From positions 3,596,001-3,660,000 of the forward strand of contig NZ_CP032489.1 of the NCBI RefSeq assembly GCF_003600625.1: DNA of 64,000 bases, in the 5' to 3' direction. The stretch comes from Arachidicoccus soli. Its GTDB lineage: Bacteria > Bacteroidota > Bacteroidia > Chitinophagales > Chitinophagaceae. Under the pieces are notes generated by a model. The model was not told where the DNA came from. It searched no databases and saw nothing but the letters and a program-made list of their open reading frames with translations. A program made the translations under genes and the position numbers. Every line of letters begins with the position of its first letter. The stretch's first letter is position 1. Below are positions 54,401 to 61,861 of the stretch, piece by piece.

Positions 54401-56258
54401 AATCGAATAAAGCAGTCAATTTTATATTTTCTTTTGAAAGCTTTGTTTTTTTCAAATCCAAATTAACCAAGTCTCCCAAAATATTAAACCGTGGTTTTTC
54501 CCCACTTAGGTCTATTTCCACATTCGACAAAAAACTCGCACTAGAATCATTAATAGTTAGGTCTCCGGTGAAATATTTCTTCTGAAAGGTTCCGTTTACA
54601 TCTATATCAGCATAAGGGTAACCATTCACTTCAAAGCTATTGAAATGACCATTCAGAGAAGCTTTCATGGTATTTAAAGAAAAGCTGGTACCTGTAAACT
54701 TGCCATTAAAAGCAATATTTCCAACTATTTTACTATCTATGAATCTACCCAAATTGAACTTCTTTGTAATTAATGTACCGTCATATCCCGGTTCGCCTTC
54801 ATTTGGAAGCTTGAGATTGAGTTTTACGGCAGCATCCCCCAATGCCGAATGCAAAAGCCCATCTGTGAAGAAATGATGAATGGTTCCTTTAAAGGAACCC
54901 ATATAGTTTACAACTCCCATTGCAGAAAGATTGGGGTTATTTACATTTTTTAATTGAGGTGCAATGGGTATTAATTGATTATAATCTGTTGTTGCATCCA
55001 AATTTTGCAAATTTATAATAGTAGTGTCTATATCAGGCAGCCCCTTCATTGCAAGATCACCGCGAAGTCGCATTCCATCAGCATCCTGAATATTCAGCTT
55101 TTTCACAGAGAAATTCACAACAGGCCCCAAAGCGTCACCGCTTACAGTAAATTTTTTATTCCATGACTTTAATTCCGGAGCAAAAAAAGCGATATCATTG
55201 CTGTTGACAATAGCATTGTTAAAATGAGCGACAATCTTTACTTTGTTGGTAAAGTCATTCATATCATCATTAAAATGCTTAAACTTCATTGCATAGTAAT
55301 TATGCAAATGACTATTTGCCGTAATAACATCTAAGTTTTTAAACTCCATTATTTCGGGTGTCAATCTAAAATTTGCTACTAATTTCTTCACTTCAAGTCC
55401 GCTTCGTTCACGCGTACTCAGCTTTATACCCGCAACGATTGTATCATTAGCAAAAGCAATCTTTCGAGCGGATAAATTGATATGAGAAAATTGAATATTG
55501 TCCGGATCAAAAAACTTGACAGGATTATGCGGCCTATTGTTATTCAATAAAACAAACTTTCCATCTGTAATCTGCAAGCTATCCGCTTTCAAAAAGATTC
55601 CCCCACTATTAAATTGAAGACCTGTATCTTTTAAAGACCGAGAAGAAAGTGTCGAGAGTTGATTGGGTCTTCTCCCCTTAAAATTATCCATTACGATTAT
55701 GGGCTTATCTATCTCTAATAAATTTATTTTAAAGTTAAGCTTGTTTAAATCGATATTATCTGCATCCAGGAGCAAGCTGCCAAGCGTAACACTTGTTCGC
55801 GTTCCTACCCATAAGTCATTCTCCTCTATCGAAACATTCTTGAGATCGACTTTTTTTAAATTGAGGTCAATATTTTTTTTAGAGGAAGTATCCTTTTTTG
55901 TAGATGAAAAATAATTTATCAGAAATTGATAATTCCAAACCGAATCTTTTCGATATGTATGAATGACGGCGTTTTCAAGCCCAATATAATTGAGGTCAAT
56001 ATTTTTTTTCAAGAAGAACCAATCACTGATACGCAGTTTTAAAGCACCCGCATACAATAAAGTATCTTTATTCAAATCCCTTATTAAAGTTCCATCGAGG
56101 TTCATTCGATCAAACAAAGTAAAACTTACGTGCCGAATACGCACTTCAGTCTTTAAATCGTGAGATAGTTTATTGGTGATTTTTTTGACTAAAAAATTTT
56201 GTACCGGCTCAGTTTGCACAAGTATCCATACTAGCAGAAGTATTGCCAGTAACGCCAA
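51492..56258 (-). CDS. TamB-domain (AsmA-like) giant envelope protein
   Basis: The 1588-residue product has one N-terminal membrane helix and a very long beta-strand-rich body ending in a TamB/DUF490-type C-terminal domain (about 1240-1580). YGVSISYTKDFEKFF lies near the end. TamB-like proteins span the periplasm as hydrophobic grooves and are linked to lipid transport and outer-membrane protein assembly. No ATG opens the frame. The first standard start is TTG at 56258, but the frame is open to 56306. The 16 upstream codons encode a basic stretch (KTFIKILGK) expected before the helix, so the real start may be a rare codon such as the ATT at 56282. It is convergent with ftsZ. Confidence 0.85.
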   Translation of the reverse strand: MALLAILLLVWILVQTEPVQNFLVKKITNKLSHDLKTEVRIRHVSFTLFDRMNLDGTLIRDLNKDTLLYAGALKLRISDWFFLKKNIDLNYIGLENAVIHTYRKDSVWNYQFLINYFSSTKKDTSSKKNIDLNLKKVDLKNVSIEENDLWVGTRTSVTLGSLLLDADNIDLNKLNFKINLLEIDKPIIVMDNFKGRRPNQLSTLSSRSLKDTGLQFNSGGIFLKADSLQITDGKFVLLNNNRPHNPVKFFDPDNIQFSHINLSARKIAFANDTIVAGIKLSTRERSGLEVKKLVANFRLTPEIMEFKNLDVITANSHLHNYYAMKFKHFNDDMNDFTNKVKIVAHFNNAIVNSNDIAFFAPELKSWNKKFTVSGDALGPVVNFSVKKLNIQDADGMRLRGDLAMKGLPDIDTTIINLQNLDATTDYNQLIPIAPQLKNVNNPNLSAMGVVNYMGSFKGTIHHFFTDGLLHSALGDAAVKLNLKLPNEGEPGYDGTLITKKFNLGRFIDSKIVGNIAFNGKFTGTSFSLNTMKASLNGHFNSFEVNGYPYADIDVNGTFQKKYFTGDLTINDSSASFLSNVEIDLSGEKPRFNILGDLVNLDLKKTKLSKENIKLTALFDLNFSGNNIDDFLGDAKMLNVSISKDSNKISFDSLTLSASLDSNHYKVLRLDNNQFNAEVRGQYSILDLPTTFQSFLNKYYPAIIHKPTKVPKNQQFTMEVHTGMFDKYAHLIDSNLHGLDSIVLKGSINTQDSGNFFFNLQVPYVKYKRFKFFNTVLEGNGNFVKIGLDGTIGKFYLSDSSYFPNTNLVISSENNHSLLQLTTGSNNTINEVNIAADIYNLSDGVRIDFRPSYFVLNDKKWNLEKEGEIVIQKDFASAKNVKFSQGFQELTVATEQSRRDTSHNNLVFNLSRVNIGDITPLLFSDPRIEGLASGRILMINFFHDFSVADSLQIEQFRFNGDSVGVINTKGFYSAKTKNIRFDVNSENKSYDFTMKGHYDLNDSVADPLDVAIEMKDMRVNVINEYLSSLFNNIDGQAAGHLEVKGTLSKYKLLGQATLHKASIGVNYTQVTYYIDTANFVFNDGNIDFGNFTIKDKYNNTGTVHGILYHQSFNDMKFDFDISSPKILALDTKAIDNELFYGKAIARVDKFSLKGTQDNMSMYIKARVADTSNINILTVTDAESSDADFIVFKKYGKAIKVAKTDDSHLDINLDLTATNRATINVILDPLTGDVIKAIGSGSLSIHIPPVGNVTMKGKYNIEKGSYNFNFQTLVKRPFEFIDGANNYIEWTGDPENANLHIDAQYTAKQVSINDLINSQSSVQGETGLNNIRGYRGDVYVIVELRGKLLKPDIGFRIDFPTGSSVKSDPDFALFLSRLQSDENEMLKQVTYLIVFNSFAPYGQASGGASSFASTGVNTISSLLTNELNNVFSNALSKLTGDKGLRFELGASTYSSSSILGQVNGSDRLDRQSLNFKLYQSLANDKIIITLGSNFDFGLGNTSSTAIQNGNFQFLPDISVQFVLTRDRKLRAVIFNRSSLGVAGVTSIGRQNRYGVSISYTKDFEKFFADNRNKYKEIKMRNDTLHIDRRK

Positions 56259-56378
56259 AAAAACTTTTCCTAATATTTTAATAAATGTCTTCAGTAGCTC
56301 TAATAATTATGCTTTCAGGCAAAAATAAAACATCCCGTCTGTATCCTCCTATTTTTGATTAAAAATGATAGATATGTT

Positions 56379-58631
56379 TTATTGTTTTATAAGTGTCCGT
56401 ATTTTTTGTTTATTCCCCACAATCCAAATAATATCTCCCCATTCCAATGCTGTATCCGATTCAGGATTGACAATTCTTCTATTGTTTCGCTCTATCCCTA
56501 CCACCAACCCATTCGTTCGTTCTCTAATTTTAGAGGAGCGAATAGTTTGATTTTTCAATTTTGTAAATTCATCTACGACAATTTTTTGCAAAACTACGTC
56601 TTCTAATAAAGTACCTTCTTTAGCGAAATAATCAAACTTGCTTTCCAAAATAGGTTGTAAAAGCTTTAGCTGTTCATCCGTTGCTATCAACCCTATTTCA
56701 TCGTATGGATATAGCGTATCATTCCGCTTAGGTGCATAAATTATATACTCACCGCGCTTAATGTAAGCAATATTAACGCCATATTTTTCTCGCCATTGCA
56801 GCGCAATTAATGTCTGTCCAACATATAAAGCTTCAGCCGGGATTTTAAAAGTCGAAAGATGCGTATCCCAAGCTGATATATCATAGGTTCCCGTATCTAT
56901 GGAAGGTTGCATAGCTTGTTGGACTGTTTCCCGCTCATTTAAATTATTCAGAAAACGAAATTCCAGCCTTCCATAAAATTTTTTTATTTTTTTGGCAAAA
57001 AAGAAAAACAACAACAAGACAATAGGCAACAAAATAAGCAACGAAATGCGACCGGATAGAAAATTTTTTAATATAAGGCCTATCAACATTGCTCCTAATA
57101 AATTACGAAGGAGTTCCAAAATAAGCAGGGGTCCGCGGTTGTATCTTTTGTTTAGCCACAATTCCTTATAGGCCATTTGACTTGGACGTTTTAGCATTAA
57201 TCCCCAAAAAAATGGGGCTGTTAGCAATAAAGTACCCACTACACCTATAATATCTGCATATATAGATGTTTTTATTTTCCCGGAAAGAAATGGCTGCAGG
57301 AACTTAATGGACAATAATATTATAGCCAAAATAACAATACCATTTGTAAACACAATTATAAGATAATTCTTAAGTACCAATTTCCAGTTACTTTCCGCCT
57401 GAATCTTCTGTGTACCTGAAGAATAGTTGTCAAGTCTGGATAACCATCTGACTGGGATTATCCTTAGTAAGAGTCTATAAAAAGGTTCCGAATACTTTAT
57501 CATGTATGGCGTAGTAAAAGTAGTAATTGCTGAAACACCTACTGCTACCGGGAATAAAAAACTACTTGTTACACCCAGTGTAACACCCAGACTAGCAATA
57601 ATAAATGCAAACTCTCCAATCTGTGCCATACTCATTCCTACCTGCACAGATTGTTTTAAAGTTTGCCCCGAGATAATGGCGCCCACTGTTGAACTAATAA
57701 ACTTTCCAACAATTGCCAAAATCACTATAATCAATACCGGCCACTTATTATCAGCAATGGCTTGTGGGTCTATCATCATACCTACAGACACAAAAAACAC
57801 AGCACCAAACATATTTTTTACAGGTTTAGAAAGATGTTCAATCTTTTCTGCAGATGTCGTTTCAGCTAACAAAGATCCCATTACAAATGCACCCAACTCC
57901 GCCGAAAACCCCACTCTTGTAGCCAACACCACCATTCCTAAACATAACCCAATTGATAGAATTAATAAAGTTTCTTCATCTAAAAATTTGCGCATTTTCT
58001 TTAAAAATGTAGGCAATAAGAATATCCCAAGAACAAACCAAAGAATTAAAAAGAAAAGGAGTTTTATTAAAGTGAGCAGCATAACAGTACCCTCAAATCT
58101 CTGACTAGCTGCAATAGTCGGCAATAAGACCAATAATAGTATTACGACTAAATCTTCTACAATCAATACGCCAAATACAACACCGGCAAAATTTCTCTTT
58201 TTCATGCCGAGTTCTTCAAAGGCCCGCAGGATAATAGTTGTAGAAGAACTTGCAAGTAAGGCACCCAAAAAAATACTATCTACAGTATTCCACCCCATCC
58301 AGCGACCCACCGCAAAACCTGCTAATACAATACATGTTATTTCTACCAAAGCAGTAATAGATGCAGCCCCCCCTACGCGCATTAACTTTTTAAAACTAAA
58401 TTCAAGGCCCAGGCTAAACAATAGAAATATAACACCTAACTCCGCCAGTATTTTTATATTTGCTTCATCAATAACTGTAGGGAATAAAGAAACATGCGGC
58501 CCGACTAATAACCCTGTAATAATATAACCTAATACCAACGGCTGCCGTATACGTCGAAACAATAACGTAACTACTGCACCAGCAAAAAGTATAAGCGCTA
58601 AGTCTTCAATAAGCTTGGGTAAATGCCCCAT
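56379..58631 (-). CDS. CPA2-family cation:proton antiporter with two TrkA-C domains
   Basis: The 750-residue product resembles KefB/KefC-type CPA2 antiporters in its membrane part (about 1-390, with RIRQPLVLGYIITGLLVGPH at 27-46). A second hydrophobic section follows (about 420-560). The C-terminal soluble part (about 580-750) looks like two RCK_C/TrkA-C ligand-binding domains in tandem. I see no NAD-binding TrkA-N Rossmann domain (no GxGxxG). It would exchange K+ or Na+ for protons across the inner membrane under control of a nucleotide ligand such as c-di-AMP or c-di-GMP; this is inference from other TrkA-C proteins. A near-consensus -7 (TATTTTCG, minus strand 58681-58688) precedes the ATG. 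Confidence 0.85.
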   Translation of the reverse strand: MGHLPKLIEDLALILFAGAVVTLLFRRIRQPLVLGYIITGLLVGPHVSLFPTVIDEANIKILAELGVIFLLFSLGLEFSFKKLMRVGGAASITALVEITCIVLAGFAVGRWMGWNTVDSIFLGALLASSSTTIILRAFEELGMKKRNFAGVVFGVLIVEDLVVILLLVLLPTIAASQRFEGTVMLLTLIKLLFFLILWFVLGIFLLPTFLKKMRKFLDEETLLILSIGLCLGMVVLATRVGFSAELGAFVMGSLLAETTSAEKIEHLSKPVKNMFGAVFFVSVGMMIDPQAIADNKWPVLIIVILAIVGKFISSTVGAIISGQTLKQSVQVGMSMAQIGEFAFIIASLGVTLGVTSSFLFPVAVGVSAITTFTTPYMIKYSEPFYRLLLRIIPVRWLSRLDNYSSGTQKIQAESNWKLVLKNYLIIVFTNGIVILAIILLSIKFLQPFLSGKIKTSIYADIIGVVGTLLLTAPFFWGLMLKRPSQMAYKELWLNKRYNRGPLLILELLRNLLGAMLIGLILKNFLSGRISLLILLPIVLLLFFFFAKKIKKFYGRLEFRFLNNLNERETVQQAMQPSIDTGTYDISAWDTHLSTFKIPAEALYVGQTLIALQWREKYGVNIAYIKRGEYIIYAPKRNDTLYPYDEIGLIATDEQLKLLQPILESKFDYFAKEGTLLEDVVLQKIVVDEFTKLKNQTIRSSKIRERTNGLVVGIERNNRRIVNPESDTALEWGDIIWIVGNKQKIRTLIKQ

Positions 58632-58691
58632 ATAATTCTTAAGTAAAAAAGAAGTGGCCCATAAATAAATCCTATCCTTACGAAAATACGA

Positions 58692-59171
58692 TTATTGGCG
58701 GAAAAGATTTTCCAAGACATAAAAAACAATTGGACAAAATTCGGAATTCTTTAAGGTGATATTTTTTCGTTTTAGTAAAACATCTTCATTGGTATAGGGA
58801 AATCTTGCGCAGTCGCTAGGACGCACATCGTAAATTTGACATTCATTATTTTCTCCTAAGAATACACAAGGGGATGACTTTACAACATAATCACCTTCTT
58901 CATCTTGGAACAAATATTCTTTGATAAAAACAGACTCTTTCATACCAAGATGTTTGCTGATGCGTTTAATATCCGGCATTTTAAAGCGTGGAGAATAGCT
59001 TTTGCAACAACGCGCGCATTGCAGACAATCCACTTTTTCAAAAGCTTCTTCGTGCAGCTTGGGCAATCGTTTTAATGCCGCATTTTTATTTACTTTTTGT
59101 AATTGCTGCGCATATTTTTTACGGTTGGCTCTGGATTGCTTTTCCCAATTTTCGAAACTGAAATCTGACAT
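58692..59171 (-). CDS. YkgJ-type cysteine-cluster protein
   Basis: The 159-residue product (ATG at 59171) carries C49-x-x-C52-x-x-C55-C56, the CxxCxxCC signature of the YkgJ/Fe-S or zinc-binding cysteine-cluster family. Further cysteines lie in SSPCVFL, ECQIYDVRPSDCARFPY and FCPI, giving about eight in total. The CQIYDVRPSDCARFPY segment is highly typical. Function in the family is unknown; the cysteines probably bind Fe-S or Zn. The frame extends to 59249, but a perfect -7 element sits 4 nt before the ATG at 59171, so the longer form would not be transcribed. It is divergent from the YaiO-like gene. Confidence 0.88.
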   Translation of the reverse strand: MSDFSFENWEKQSRANRKKYAQQLQKVNKNAALKRLPKLHEEAFEKVDCLQCARCCKSYSPRFKMPDIKRISKHLGMKESVFIKEYLFQDEEGDYVVKSSPCVFLGENNECQIYDVRPSDCARFPYTNEDVLLKRKNITLKNSEFCPIVFYVLENLFRQ

Positions 59172-59175
59172 TGGG

Positions 59176-59183
59176 CAAAGGTA
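59176..59183 (-). promoter_or_regulatory. Predicted -7 element of the YkgJ-type gene, leaderless geometry
   Basis: The minus strand reads TACCTTTG, an exact TAnnTTTG match, with only CCCA before the ATG at 59171. The message would start at the ATG itself. Confidence 0.5.
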
Positions 59184-59296
59184 GGAAAGAAAGAAAGATG
59201 AACCATTTCTCAAATATTTATGCACCTTTTCATATTTTAATATCACCACCCTTATATAAATTCTTATTTAAAATAATCTTCCAAGTATTTGCTTGT

Positions 59297-59304
59297 TATA
59301 TTTG
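59297..59304 (+). promoter_or_regulatory. Predicted -7 element of the YaiO-like gene
   Basis: TATATTTG is an exact TAnnTTTG match; the start site would be near 59310, about 38 nt before the ATG at 59348. No clear -33 TTG is found at the usual distance. Confidence 0.45.
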
Positions 59305-59347
59305 CAAGTATATTAAAGTGGTATATTTTACAATTAATACATCTAGA

Positions 59348-60634
59348 ATGGGAAATAAAAATAAACATACTATATACAGAATTATTTATCATTTAGGTCT
59401 TTGTTCTTTAGTATTATGCCTACTCTTCATAAGTTCTATATCAAGAGTCCAAGCACAAAATAATTTAAGTTCTGATGAACTATTTCAAATGGCTCGTAAA
59501 GCAGCATTTGACCATAAAGATTATCCAAAAGCAATTATCCTATGCAAAGAAGCATTAACAAAATCACCTGATTATAGTGATATTCGTGTTTTTCTGGGCA
59601 GAATATATACTTGGACGGATCACAATGACAGCGCACGTACAGCATTCTCTTATGTACTTAACCACCACCCGGATAACGAAGATGCAGCATCTGCTTTCAC
59701 AGACTTGGAGTATTGGAATAATAATTATTCAAAAGCTTTAGAATACTGCAACCAAGGTTTGCAATATCATCCTGCTTCAACCGGTTTATTATTAAAAAAA
59801 GGAAAGATTTTAAACGCAACCAAAAACTATAAGGAAGCATTTAGTGTAATAGATAGTTTGTTACAAAAAGATCCAAAGAACTCCCAAGCACGCTCCTTAA
59901 TTGGCACTATAAAAGATAATAATAGTATACATAAAATTGGCCTTAGTTATGATTATGTTTACTTCGACAAGCAATTTAATAATCCCTGGAATCTTGTAAG
60001 TTTATCTTATTCTCAACCCACTAATATAGGATCTCTCATTGGAAGAATAAATTATGCTAACCGCTTTTCGGAAAATGGCATCCAAGGAGAAGTGGATTTT
60101 TACCCCCACATATCAAAAACATTTTATGCCTATCTGAATGTTGGAGCTTCGGGCACCAATAGTGTATTTCCAAGATTTAGATATGGCGCTTCATTGTACG
60201 CCAATTTACCCTGGAGTATGGAGGGGGAGGCCGGTTTTAGGTATTTAAGGTTTAGTTCAGATGTTTGGATGTATACCGCATCTTTAGGAAAATATTATAA
60301 AAATTTCTGGTTCAATTTGCGTACATATCTTGTCCCTGACAATAAATATATTTCGCAATCTTATGCGCTTACTACAAGATATTATACAGGCGGAGCCGAT
60401 GATTATATATATCTGACGGTTGGCACCGGCATCTCTCCGGACGATCAGGCAGCGGCTTCATTATTAGGCTCTCAGAATAAATTAAAATCTCAAAAAATAG
60501 GTACAGGATTTAGTCACGTATTTAAGAAAAGAAATATTCTCTCTTTAGATCTTACTTGGTATCATCAAGAATATAAAACAAATACATTTGGCAATCAGTA
60601 TGACTTGGGTATTACTTACCAAAGAAGATTTTAA
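59348..60634 (+). CDS. YaiO-family outer-membrane beta-barrel protein with TPR domain
   Basis: The 428-residue product (ATG at 59348) has a signal peptide ending SRVQAQ (about 37). It has about three to four TPR units (about 40-185; for example DYPKAIILCKEALTKSPDYS and YSKALEYCNQGLQYHPAS). A C-terminal domain of about 240 residues starts HKIGLSYDYVYFDKQFNNPW and is rich in alternating aromatic strands, ending TYQRRF, as in YaiO-family barrels. TPR plus beta-barrel is also the architecture of exopolysaccharide secretins such as PgaA and BcsC. The frame is open upstream to a TTG at 59171, which lies before the promoter and is not used. The hypothetical gene follows after 21 bp. Confidence 0.78.
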   Translation: MGNKNKHTIYRIIYHLGLCSLVLCLLFISSISRVQAQNNLSSDELFQMARKAAFDHKDYPKAIILCKEALTKSPDYSDIRVFLGRIYTWTDHNDSARTAFSYVLNHHPDNEDAASAFTDLEYWNNNYSKALEYCNQGLQYHPASTGLLLKKGKILNATKNYKEAFSVIDSLLQKDPKNSQARSLIGTIKDNNSIHKIGLSYDYVYFDKQFNNPWNLVSLSYSQPTNIGSLIGRINYANRFSENGIQGEVDFYPHISKTFYAYLNVGASGTNSVFPRFRYGASLYANLPWSMEGEAGFRYLRFSSDVWMYTASLGKYYKNFWFNLRTYLVPDNKYISQSYALTTRYYTGGADDYIYLTVGTGISPDDQAAASLLGSQNKLKSQKIGTGFSHVFKKRNILSLDLTWYHQEYKTNTFGNQYDLGITYQRRF

Positions 60635-60655
60635 TACTTTAATATACCCCGCAGG

Positions 60656-61834
60656 ATGAAGAAATTTAAAAATTTTTTTAGAATGTTCTTCGGTTTCATT
60701 TTTTTTGCCCCATTCGTCGCTTGGGCTATATGGTTATTTACGCCAAAACGTAAAATGGTAGTGGCTATTATAGACAAAACTGAAATCACAAATAAAGGTC
60801 AGGAAAGAATCTCTTTAGATTGGGTGCTCAATTACGAGAAATTTACTAAAACAACTACTAAACTTTACAATTCTACTAATGATTATTTCGGATTTGAGCC
60901 TCTTAAAGGGGCTCAATATAGGTTGAAGGGACTGGAAAACTTCAGTAATGATCAATTGGAACAATTAAGCAATATATGTGATGTAGCATATTTTACCGAT
61001 ACTTATGGTGTTTATAGTAATGATTTGAATAGTCATATAAATTTCAATGAACGTTCTCAAAAGATTTATGGTGGGATGAGTAGTCAAGATATCTCATTTT
61101 TGGAGAAAATGAAAAGGAAGAAAAAACTTATCCTTACAGAATTTAATGATATCGGCTCCCCTACTTCTGCAGAAATAAGGTCGCAGTTCGAATCACTTTT
61201 TGCTGTACATTGGACAGGTTGGGTAGCTCGTTATTTTGAAAATTTAGACACTACTGCAAATAAAGAAATCCCTCGTTGGTTGATTCGCAATTATTTGCAA
61301 CAACATAGCCATGAATGGCCTTTTCTTAATTCTGGAATTGCATTTGTGAATCAAAATGATCAAGTAGAAATATTGAGTAGTGAATCTGATTTGGAGAATA
61401 CGGTGCCGCAAATAAGAACATTTGAATATGGACAAAAACACTTGAATTTACCACACTTTATGAAATATCCATATTGGCTAGATATTATGACCTACAATGA
61501 CAGCATCAATCACGCTGTCGCAGCATACGAAATATATACAACAACAAAAGGCGCTAACATTTTGCGACAAAATGGGATACCGGACAAATTTCCTGCAGTA
61601 ATTATGCACAACAAAAAAGATTATAAATTCTATTACTTTTGTGGCGATTTCTGCGACAACCCCATTCAACACATTACTTCCTATTTCAAAGGTGTTCCAT
61701 TTTTCTCCTGGCTTTTTTACGATAGTTCTATTCCAGATGAAAGAAAAAGTTTCTTTTGGAAATACTATAGACCCATGGTAACAAAAATCTTTAATGATTA
61801 TTACGAAGAGATAAATAGTAAACAGAAGAAGTAG
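60656..61834 (+). CDS. Uncharacterised membrane-anchored protein in the surface-polymer cluster
   Basis: I cannot name a family. The 392-residue product has a basic N-terminus, one membrane helix (about 10-30) and a large soluble part that would face the periplasm. Recognisable features are MVVAIIDKTEIT (about 36-47), VAYFTDTYGVYSNDLN (about 119-134), a likely conserved patch TEFNDIGSPTSAEIRSQFES (about 161-180) followed by HWTGWVARYF, and FYYFCGDFCD (about 325-334). The patches look like conserved catalytic or binding loops of an enzyme rather than a scaffold, but no reaction can be claimed. It follows the YaiO-like gene by 21 bp and is convergent with the LtaS-like gene. Its neighbours suggest a role in a cell-surface polymer. 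Confidence 0.65.
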   Translation: MKKFKNFFRMFFGFIFFAPFVAWAIWLFTPKRKMVVAIIDKTEITNKGQERISLDWVLNYEKFTKTTTKLYNSTNDYFGFEPLKGAQYRLKGLENFSNDQLEQLSNICDVAYFTDTYGVYSNDLNSHINFNERSQKIYGGMSSQDISFLEKMKRKKKLILTEFNDIGSPTSAEIRSQFESLFAVHWTGWVARYFENLDTTANKEIPRWLIRNYLQQHSHEWPFLNSGIAFVNQNDQVEILSSESDLENTVPQIRTFEYGQKHLNLPHFMKYPYWLDIMTYNDSINHAVAAYEIYTTTKGANILRQNGIPDKFPAVIMHNKKDYKFYYFCGDFCDNPIQHITSYFKGVPFFSWLFYDSSIPDERKSFFWKYYRPMVTKIFNDYYEEINSKQKK

Positions 61835-61861
61835 TAATCCTTAAAAACATAAAGTAATAAA

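Noticed and set aside
57502-58104. 200-codon open frame on the plus strand opposite the antiporter gene
   Set aside because: It lies wholly inside a well-supported gene on the other strand, has no promoter or ribosome binding site, and its composition is the shadow of membrane-protein codons.
59171-59347. 59-codon N-terminal extension of the YaiO-like protein from a TTG
   Set aside because: It overlaps the divergent YkgJ gene's start and the YaiO promoter, and the signal peptide begins at the ATG 59348.
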